Part shown: positions 1 through 6,075 of the stretch, one piece after another
Numbering within the stretch: position 1 is the stretch's first letter
Layout of the letters: each line of letters begins with the position of its first letter
Assembly: GCA_002480345.1 (NCBI GenBank)
Contig: DLBY01000131.1
Location: forward strand, 1-16,528
Length of the DNA: 16,528 nt
From: Phycisphaerales bacterium UBA7812
GTDB taxonomy: Bacteria; Planctomycetota; Phycisphaerae; Phycisphaerales; UBA1924
Reading direction: 5' to 3'
Position numbers and translations under genes: made by a program
Notes under the pieces: model-generated
Seen by the model: only the letters and a program-made list of their open reading frames with translations
What the model was told of the DNA's origin: nothing
The model's database searches: none

Positions 1-1
1 C

Positions 2-589
2 GGCGTTTCGATCTGGGACGAATGGGCGGGCGAGGACGGGGAGTTGGGCCCGGTCTACGGCAAGCAGTGGCGGGCGTGGCCGACGCCGGACGGGCGGGAG
101 ATCGACCAGATCCGGCTGCTGCTCGATGGGTTGGTCGACAACCCGAGCAGCCGGCGGCACCTGGTGTGCGCGTGGAATGTCGGGCAGATCGACGAGATGG
201 CGCTGCCCCCCTGCCACTGCCTGTTTCAGTTCGCGGTCGAGCCCGCCGACGACGGCGGGGCGGACCGGCTGAGCTGCCAGCTTTACCAGCGGTCGGCGGA
301 TGTGTTCCTGGGGGTGCCGTTCAACATCGCGAGCTATGCGCTGCTGACGATGATGATCGCCCGGGTGTGCGGCTACCGGCCCGGGGCGTTCATCCACACG
401 CTGGGGGATGCGCACCTGTACCTGAACCATCTGGATCAGGCGAGGCTGCAACTCGAGCGCGAGCCCCGGGATCGGCCGATCGTTCGGCTCAACCCCGAGG
501 TGCGCGACCTGTTCGCGTTCCGGTACGAGGATGTCGCGGTCGAGGGGTACGACCCGCACCCGCACATCCGTGCGGCGGTCGCGGTCTGA
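2..589 (+). CDS. thyA: Thymidylate synthase ThyA, C-terminal part (5' end outside window)
   Basis: Methylates dUMP to dTMP using 5,10-methylenetetrahydrofolate in the cytosol. The frame is open from base 2, giving 195 residues. It starts inside the conserved WDEWA region and continues through LGPVYGKQWR, so roughly 75 N-terminal residues are missing compared with the E. coli enzyme. The catalytic cysteine lies in MALPPCHCLFQF (fragment residue 71). The phosphate-binding arginine is in YQRSADVFLG, followed by PFNIASYALL, the HTLGDAHLYLNH segment and the usual C-terminus YDPHP...VAV. A loop after the catalytic Cys (PADDGGADR) is a few residues longer than in E. coli. It ends in TGA and converges on the response regulator. 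It is a housekeeping gene with no visible link to the secretion genes. Identification is firm. Confidence 0.96.
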   Translation, partial: GVSIWDEWAGEDGELGPVYGKQWRAWPTPDGREIDQIRLLLDGLVDNPSSRRHLVCAWNVGQIDEMALPPCHCLFQFAVEPADDGGADRLSCQLYQRSADVFLGVPFNIASYALLTMMIARVCGYRPGAFIHTLGDAHLYLNHLDQARLQLEREPRDRPIVRLNPEVRDLFAFRYEDVAVEGYDPHPHIRAAVAV

Positions 590-600
590 GACTCGCGGTG

Positions 601-616
601 CCGAGTGAGCCCTCGG
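601..616. terminator. Weak hairpin between convergent thyA and response regulator genes
   Basis: CCGAG and CTCGG arms (601-605 and 612-616) around a 6-nt loop, extendable by two G-T wobbles. It lies in the 60-bp gap where two genes end facing each other, so it could serve either strand. No T-tract follows on either side, so the assignment is weak. Confidence 0.22.
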
Positions 617-649
617 TGTGGGGGGCGGGCCGATTGCCGGCACTCTCGA

Positions 650-1333
650 TCAGAGTTCGACGAGCCCCTCGCGGATCGCGAAGCGGGCGAGTTCGACTCG
701 GTCGTGCAGGTTGAGCTTGTCCATGATCGATGAGCGGTGCGCGTCGACGGTCTTGGGGCTGCGGTGGATCGTGCTCGCGATCTCGTGCCGAGGCATGCCG
801 CGACCGATCATTCGGAGGATCTGCAGTTCTCGGGGGGTGAGGCGGCCCAGGCTGCTGGCGATGCGGGTCCGGTCCGCGGCGTCGGTCTGAATCGGATCGA
901 GCCCGCATTTACTCGATACCTCGGGGCTGAAGGCGAACCGTCCTTCGTGGACTTGCCTGACAGCGGCGATGATCTCACCCGGCTCGTCACGCTTCGAGAG
1001 GTATCCCCAGGCGCCGGCCTTGATCGCGAGATCGAGATAGGTTTGCCGCACATGCCCGCTCAGGAGGATTATGCGGCATGAGAGTTCGCTCGCCGGCAGT
1101 TCCTCGAGCACATCGAAGACATCGCGCCCGGGCATTTCGATATCGAGTAGGACGATGTCGGGCTGGTGCCGACTGATCGCGTCGGCCAATCCACCGGCGT
1201 TGTCTAGAGAGCCGCAGACTTCAAAGCCCGGCTCGTCGGCGAATCGGGCGGTGAGCCCTTCGATCAGAAAAGCGTGGTCGTCGATGCAGAGCACGCGGAT
1301 ATTGGCGGTCATCGACAGGTTTTCTTCGATCAT
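650..1333 (-). CDS. NarL/FixJ-family response regulator (REC + LuxR-type HTH)
   Basis: Two-component transcription factor of 227 residues. The receiver domain (about 13-130) has the acidic pair D18-D19 (CIDDH), the phosphoacceptor D64 in IVLLDIEMPG, the switch serine S92 in ILLSGH and the conserved K114 in GYLSK. The C-terminal LuxR/GerE helix-turn-helix (about 160-227) carries LTPRELQILRMIGRGMPRHE and SPKTVDAHRSSIMDKL. I place the start at 1333 because its ATG overlaps the TGA of the histidine kinase as ATGA, a usual coupling arrangement. A further ATG at 1312 (before TANIRVLC) and a GTG at 1348 are alternatives. Its cognate kinase is almost certainly the gene directly upstream. The regulon is unknown; glnN and the T6SS genes are neighbours but not proven targets. 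Confidence 0.93.
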   Translation of the reverse strand: MIEENLSMTANIRVLCIDDHAFLIEGLTARFADEPGFEVCGSLDNAGGLADAISRHQPDIVLLDIEMPGRDVFDVLEELPASELSCRIILLSGHVRQTYLDLAIKAGAWGYLSKRDEPGEIIAAVRQVHEGRFAFSPEVSSKCGLDPIQTDAADRTRIASSLGRLTPRELQILRMIGRGMPRHEIASTIHRSPKTVDAHRSSIMDKLNLHDRVELARFAIREGLVEL

Positions 1334-3606
1334 GGGTCTCGCTTCCACTGGTTGAACTCTTTGAGGATCTCCGCCTTCATCGCTTTGATGCCCGCGGCTG
1401 GATCGATCAACACTTCGCGGGGCGATTCGCGGCCCTTGCCGCTGAGTCGTGAGAGTCGGAGGACGAGGTCCGCGTCACCCGATTCCTCTGAGACCTTGCA
1501 GGGCAACGATCCGAGGATGACGGCGCAGATCGCGGCCACGCGGGGCTGGTCGATCTCGATTGCAACAACTGGGAGTCTGCTCTCGCTCGGACATCCTGGG
1601 CTCGGGGTGTCGGGAGCCTTCGGGAATACCAAGACGGCAACGGCTCCGCCGTCGTCCCTGCTGATGAGGTCCAGCGTCCCCCCCGCCATCCGGGCGACCC
1701 CTCGGGCAACGCTCAGGCCGAGCCCGGTCGAGAGGCTCCGTGTCTTGGTGGTGAAGAACGGATCCGCCGCGCGGTGACGGACGGAGTCGGTGATGCCGGG
1801 GCCGTTGTCGGCGACCGCGATGCACACCGACCGATCGCCCTGATTTCTCAGCGAGAACTCGATCCGCGATTCGCCGTCGTCCCGGGTCCGGCGCGCGACC
1901 GCTTCGACCGCGTTTGTCACCAGGTTCATGGTGGCGCGAGTCAGAAGGTGTCGCGGGATGCGGACTGCGGGCAGTTCCTCATCGGCGTGCTCACTGATCG
2001 AAACCTCGGGCGGGATCATGCCCCGAAAGAGCGGGCTGACTTCACTCCACCAGGCTCGCAGCGGGACATCCTCGAAACCGGTGTTGCGGTTCTCCTGCTG
2101 GGTCGACCCGCTCCCGGAGAGCAAATCCAGGCCTTCTCCGAGATGATCCAGGAACTCGATTCCAGCGCTGACGGCGTCGAGCGATGCGCGCTGGCCGTCG
2201 GTCATCGCCTCGCCTCTGATGCGATCGATGTGGCAGCGAACCGGCAGAAGCATGTTCCCCATATCGTGGCTCACACCTGCGGAGAGTTGGCCGAGCGCCG
2301 CGAGCCTCTCTGCGTCCCGGAGTCTTCGCTCGGACTCCGCGAGCGCCCGCGAACGCTGTCCAACGAGTTGCTCGAGGTGGTCTCGGTGGTCGGAGAGCAG
2401 TTCGGTGTTTCGCTTGTGGTCGGTGATGTCCATCCCCAGCGCGCACGCGCCCACGATCTTGCCGTCGATGTCGCGATAGAGCGACTGTGTCCAGACGAGG
2501 AATCGTTGTTCGCCTGTCGCGGTTACCAGGGTGCCTTCGGCACGCCCATCGAAGGGCACGAGGCTCAGGACCCTTCCGAGGGCGCCGGCGTCGATATGCG
2601 CACCGGAGGTATCACAGAACGCTTTGCGCCAAGGAACCCCCAGCAGAGACGATTCGGTCCATCCGCCGAGATTGAGTAGATGGTCGTTGAGGTAGAGCAC
2701 CCGCTCGTTCTCATCGACCATGATGCCGGCGAGATCCACATTTCGGAGAATGTCGCGATAGCGACGCTCGCTCTCCTGGAGGGCGCGGAAGGCGGTGTAC
2801 TGCTCCGTCACATCGAGCCCGATACCCCAGGATTTCCAGCCGCGCACAGACCACGCGTCCCCGATGGTGAACCAGCGGATCCAGCGGGCCGTGCCGTCGG
2901 GTGTTGTCAAGCGGACCGCCGCTTCGTTCTCCGGATCGAGTACCCGCGGCCCCCCCGGCTTTGGTTCAGCGCGGATACCGACTTCCCTGAGCAGACTGGG
3001 TCCGCGGTGCATGACCTGGCGCTTCCCGAGGCCCATGAGGCGTTCGGCCGCGATATTCCAGAGCACGACCCGATCATCGTGATCGATCGCCCAGACCGGG
3101 ATGGGCAGTGTGTCGGCGACGCCGGCAATGGACGGCGCGATGTTTGGCGAGGATCGATCGGTCTCGGGTCCCCTATCCACCCGGTGGTTCATCGCTCGCG
3201 TGTACTCGTCGATCTCTCTGAACGCCTGGACCGCGATGCACCGCACCGAGTCTCCGGATGAAGCGACGGGGCCGTTGTTGAGCAATACGGTCCGCTCACC
3301 GGAATTCGATGACTGGAGCGTCGCGGTGATCGGTGATGCACCGGGTGGTTGGCTCAAGAACTTTTCGACGCGACGGCGATCCGCTTCAACAAATCGGTCC
3401 GTGAAATTCAGTGGGCCGTCGTCAGGCGTGCCATCGCATCGACCGGACGAGAATTGAGTTCGGAAGAGCGTGTTTCCCCATCGCTCAATCCGATCCGCGT
3501 CGACGAGACAGAGCGGGATGGGGACCGCTTCGAGCGCATCGAGAAAAGAAGACCGGGCGATCGCTTCGTGTGCCTGAGGACGAAGATGTTGGCGCAGATT
3601 GTCCAT
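1330..3606 (-). CDS. Soluble PAS-PAS-PAS sensor histidine kinase
   Basis: Sensor kinase of 758 residues with no predicted membrane segment or signal peptide, so probably cytoplasmic. Three PAS-like domains are visible: about 20-130 (weakest), 158-270 (ending GIGLDVTEQY) and 278-398 (ending GMDITDHKR). A short coiled coil (about 400-435) leads to the dimerization/phosphoacceptor region, with H448 in GVSHDMGNMLLPV. The HATPase domain follows: N-box NLVTNAVEAV (561-570), G1 VADNGPGI (598-605), F-box DPFFTTK and G2 STGLGLSVARG. About 80 residues remain after the ATPase domain. An upstream in-frame extension to 3783 would run into glnN. The ATG at 3606 has AGAGG seven bases upstream and is preferred. 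It overlaps the response regulator by ATGA. The signal sensed is unknown; no heme or flavin motif could be assigned. Confidence 0.93.
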   Translation of the reverse strand: MDNLRQHLRPQAHEAIARSSFLDALEAVPIPLCLVDADRIERWGNTLFRTQFSSGRCDGTPDDGPLNFTDRFVEADRRRVEKFLSQPPGASPITATLQSSNSGERTVLLNNGPVASSGDSVRCIAVQAFREIDEYTRAMNHRVDRGPETDRSSPNIAPSIAGVADTLPIPVWAIDHDDRVVLWNIAAERLMGLGKRQVMHRGPSLLREVGIRAEPKPGGPRVLDPENEAAVRLTTPDGTARWIRWFTIGDAWSVRGWKSWGIGLDVTEQYTAFRALQESERRYRDILRNVDLAGIMVDENERVLYLNDHLLNLGGWTESSLLGVPWRKAFCDTSGAHIDAGALGRVLSLVPFDGRAEGTLVTATGEQRFLVWTQSLYRDIDGKIVGACALGMDITDHKRNTELLSDHRDHLEQLVGQRSRALAESERRLRDAERLAALGQLSAGVSHDMGNMLLPVRCHIDRIRGEAMTDGQRASLDAVSAGIEFLDHLGEGLDLLSGSGSTQQENRNTGFEDVPLRAWWSEVSPLFRGMIPPEVSISEHADEELPAVRIPRHLLTRATMNLVTNAVEAVARRTRDDGESRIEFSLRNQGDRSVCIAVADNGPGITDSVRHRAADPFFTTKTRSLSTGLGLSVARGVARMAGGTLDLISRDDGGAVAVLVFPKAPDTPSPGCPSESRLPVVAIEIDQPRVAAICAVILGSLPCKVSEESGDADLVLRLSRLSGKGRESPREVLIDPAAGIKAMKAEILKEFNQWKRDP

Positions 3607-3692
3607 ACCACGGCCTCTGGATCGGCCGAATTGCGGATCTCCTTGTGCGTAGTATAGCGGCGAACTCCGTCCGCCGGGTGCAAAGAAAACGA
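3607..3692 (-). promoter_or_regulatory. glnN-histidine kinase intergenic: hairpin and weak promoter candidate
   Basis: This 86-bp gap holds, on the minus strand, a hairpin just after the glnN stop (3676-3658; CGGCGGAC and GTTCGCCG arms, one G-U, 3-nt loop). A TATACT hexamer (3656-3651) follows, then an AAGGAG element (3644-3639) that does not align with a start codon. No good -35 lies 16-18 bases before TATACT; a TTGCAC is 21 bases away. The gap may let the kinase and regulator be transcribed apart from glnN. Confidence 0.25.
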
Positions 3693-5885
3693 TTATCGGA
3701 TGAAGAGCATCTCCCGATAGGACGGGAGAGGCCACAGGTCCGCGGCGACATGCACCTCGAGTTGATCGCCGAGACGACGGCATTCAGCCATCAACGGGAT
3801 GATCTTGTCGACGATGTACTTGGCGTGCCGGATCGGGTCTTCATCCTGGTAATCGTCGGTCTCATCGAGACGATCGAGGGCACCCCGAAATGCGTCGGCG
3901 ACCGATGCGAAGTCGACCAACGCTGACCGCTGCGCGGAGGCGTCCACCCCCGCTGCTTCGGTTGCGGAGACCGACTCGGCCAGCCGGGCCTGGTGGCGTA
4001 GGGCTGCGGGCAGGATGTACTGCCGGCCGATCAGCACCATCTGCTCGCTCTCGATCTGGAGTTGCTTCGTGTACTTCTCGTAGAAGATGTGCTTGCGGCT
4101 CTCGAGTTCCGCGGGCTTAAGGACCTTGTATTTCTTGAAGATGTCCTTCGCCTTCTTGGTCCCGAAGACACGGTACGCCTGTTCGGAGTTGATGAGATTC
4201 GGGAGGCCCCGCTTTTCGGCTTCCTCATGCCACTCCTGGCTGTAGCCGTCCCCGTTGAAGATCACGCGCTTGTGCTGCTTGACGAGGTCTTTGAGCAGGC
4301 GCTTGCAGGCTGTCTCAAGCGATTCCTTACGCTGCTTGCGCGTTGTCGCGGTCTCGAGCTCGGTCGCGATGTAATCGAGCGATTCGGCGACGATCGTGTT
4401 CATGATCGTGTTGGGCCAGGAGACGGACGCGGTCGACCCGACCGCCCTGAACTCGAATTTGTTGCCGGTGAAGGCAAACGGGCTGGTGCGGTTCCGATCG
4501 CCCGAGTGTCGCGGGATCTGGGGCAGGGTGCGTGCGCCGAGGTCGATAGCGCCGCCTTTGAGGGTGCGCTTCGGGGTCCCCTTTTCGAGCTGCTCGACGA
4601 TGTCGGTCAGCATGTCGCCCAGGAAGATCGAGATGATTGCGGGCGGCGCCTCGTTCGCGCCGAGGCGGTGATCGTTCGCGGCGCTCGCGATAGACGCGCG
4701 GAGCAGGTCGGCGTGGAGGTCGACCGCGCGGATGACGGCGCACAGGAAGGTCAGGAACTGGAGATTGGTGTGCGTCTCATCGCGGGGATCGAGCAGATTG
4801 ACCCCGGTGTCCGTTGACATCGACCAGTTGTTGTGCTTGCCGGACCCGTTGACTTCCGCGAACGGCTTCTCATGCAGGATCGCCTGGAGACCGAACCGCG
4901 GCGCGACACGCCGGAGGGTCTCCATCACCAGCATCTGGTGGTCACACGCGACATTGGTGTCCTCGAAGATCGGGGCGATCTCGTACTGCCCCGGCGCGAC
5001 CTCGTTGTGGCGGGTCTTAATCGGAACGCCGAGGCGGTAGAGCTCGTGCTCGACCTCCGCCATGAACGCGATGACGCGCTGCGGGATTGACCCGAAGTAG
5101 TGATCGTCGAGCTCCTGTCCCTTCGGAGGCTTGGCACCGAAGAGCGTCCGCTCACAAGTGACCAGATCGGGGCGTGCGTAGTACAGGTGGCGATCGACGA
5201 GGAAGTACTCCTGCTCGGTGCCGAGGGTGGTGTTGACGCGGCCGACGCCCTGGTCGGTCCCGAAGAGCTTGAGGATTCGCATCGCGTGCACGCTCAGGGC
5301 ATCGATCGAGCGGAGCAGCGGGGTCTTCTTGTCCAGCGCCTCCCCGGTCCAGGAAACGAAGGCGGTGGGGATGCAGAGTGTGGCATGGTTGCGTCCGCGG
5401 ATGATGAACGCCGGGCTGGACGGGTCCCAGGCGGTGTAGCCGCGTGCTTCAAAGGTGGCGCGAAGACCGCCGGAGGGGAACGAGGACGCGTCCGGCTCGC
5501 CCTGGACAAGGTCGGTCCCGCTGAACTGTGTGACGATGTTGCCGTCCCCGGCGGGGATGAGCATCGCGTCGTGCTTCTCGGCGGTCGAACCGGTGAGGGG
5601 TTGGAACCAGTGGGTGAAGTGGGTCGCGCCGCGTTCGACCGCCCAGTCCTTCATGACCGAAGCAACCACATCGGCGACATTGTGATCAAGCCGCTCCCCC
5701 TCTTCGATCGTGCGGAGGAAGGCCTTGTAGGTCTGCTTGGGCAGCCGCTCCCGCATGGCCCGCTGATCAAAGACATCGCAGCCGAAGATCTCTTCGACCG
5801 GCTGCTGGCCCGCGGAACTGGGCGTGGCGCGGTGCCAATCTGTCGCGGCGTCTGTGGCGGCGGTGAGCGCGTGTTCGGTTCGCAT
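3693..5885 (-). CDS. glnN: Type III glutamine synthetase (GSIII, GlnN)
   Basis: Makes glutamine from glutamate, ammonia and ATP, the main cytosolic ammonium-assimilation step. The 730-residue length fits GSIII (about 700-730), not the ~450-residue GlnA. The GSIII N-terminal domain is clear: FGCDVFDQRAMRERLPKQTY (35-53), THWFQPLTG (91-99), AEKHDA and the GEPDASSFPSGGLRATFEAR block (129-148). The catalytic core has RHNEVAPGQYEIAPIFE (292-308), VNGSGKHNNWS (345-355), NDHRLGANEAPPA (404-416) and RNRTSPFAFTGNKFEFRAVG (464-483). The C-terminus shows the family's long helical region. The start at 5885 is preferred to an in-frame site at 5948 because GGAG lies nine bases upstream and the family does not need the extra 21 residues. 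It sits alone, with a 190-bp leader after clpV and an 86-bp gap before the kinase. GSIII is typical of Bacteroidetes, cyanobacteria and several other phyla. Confidence 0.97.
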   Translation of the reverse strand: MRTEHALTAATDAATDWHRATPSSAGQQPVEEIFGCDVFDQRAMRERLPKQTYKAFLRTIEEGERLDHNVADVVASVMKDWAVERGATHFTHWFQPLTGSTAEKHDAMLIPAGDGNIVTQFSGTDLVQGEPDASSFPSGGLRATFEARGYTAWDPSSPAFIIRGRNHATLCIPTAFVSWTGEALDKKTPLLRSIDALSVHAMRILKLFGTDQGVGRVNTTLGTEQEYFLVDRHLYYARPDLVTCERTLFGAKPPKGQELDDHYFGSIPQRVIAFMAEVEHELYRLGVPIKTRHNEVAPGQYEIAPIFEDTNVACDHQMLVMETLRRVAPRFGLQAILHEKPFAEVNGSGKHNNWSMSTDTGVNLLDPRDETHTNLQFLTFLCAVIRAVDLHADLLRASIASAANDHRLGANEAPPAIISIFLGDMLTDIVEQLEKGTPKRTLKGGAIDLGARTLPQIPRHSGDRNRTSPFAFTGNKFEFRAVGSTASVSWPNTIMNTIVAESLDYIATELETATTRKQRKESLETACKRLLKDLVKQHKRVIFNGDGYSQEWHEEAEKRGLPNLINSEQAYRVFGTKKAKDIFKKYKVLKPAELESRKHIFYEKYTKQLQIESEQMVLIGRQYILPAALRHQARLAESVSATEAAGVDASAQRSALVDFASVADAFRGALDRLDETDDYQDEDPIRHAKYIVDKIIPLMAECRRLGDQLEVHVAADLWPLPSYREMLFIR

Positions 5886-5933
5886 CCCCTGGGCTCCTGT
5901 CTGACTGGGCGCGTGTGCCGGGCCCCGGTCAGT

Positions 5934-5950
5934 CCGTGCCGGGGGCACGG
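5934..5950 (-). promoter_or_regulatory. Perfect hairpin in the glnN leader
   Basis: Seven-bp perfect inverted repeat CCGTGCC/GGCACGG with a 3-nt loop, 49 bases upstream of the glnN start. No T-run follows, so it looks more like a leader structure or operator than an intrinsic terminator for clpV. Confidence 0.3.
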
Positions 5951-5968
5951 CTAGAGCCTACTAACGGC

Positions 5969-5983
5969 GCGAATGCCGGACCA
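5969..5983 (-). promoter_or_regulatory. Possible sigma-54-type promoter upstream of glnN
   Basis: The minus strand reads TGGTCCGGCATTCGC, keeping the GG and GC dinucleotides of the -24/-12 class at 10-nt spacing, but it matches the wider consensus (TGGCAC-N5-TTGC) only partly. It lies 84 bases before the glnN ATG. Nitrogen-regulated sigma-54 control of glutamine synthetase is common in proteobacteria. In a GC-rich gap a match this loose can occur by chance. Confidence 0.18.
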
Positions 5984-6075
5984 CTCGCCGAGCCTGCCGG
6001 TGCGTAATTTCTTTGATTTGCTGGGGCGCACAGCCGGCCCCTCGCGCGACCTCACCCGCCAGCTGGCCTCTGGAT

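Noticed and set aside
22..714. Long plus-strand frame overlapping thyA
   Set aside because: Arg/Ala/Pro-rich translation without motifs; the overlapping frame encodes clear thymidylate synthase.
1774..2679. 301-codon plus-strand frame opposite the histidine kinase
   Set aside because: Antisense shadow of a gene with complete kinase motifs; common in GC-rich DNA.
3607..3783. 59-codon N-terminal extension of the histidine kinase
   Set aside because: It would overlap the 3' end of glnN by about 90 bp, and the added residues are basic and low complexity; the ATG at 3606 has a ribosome site.
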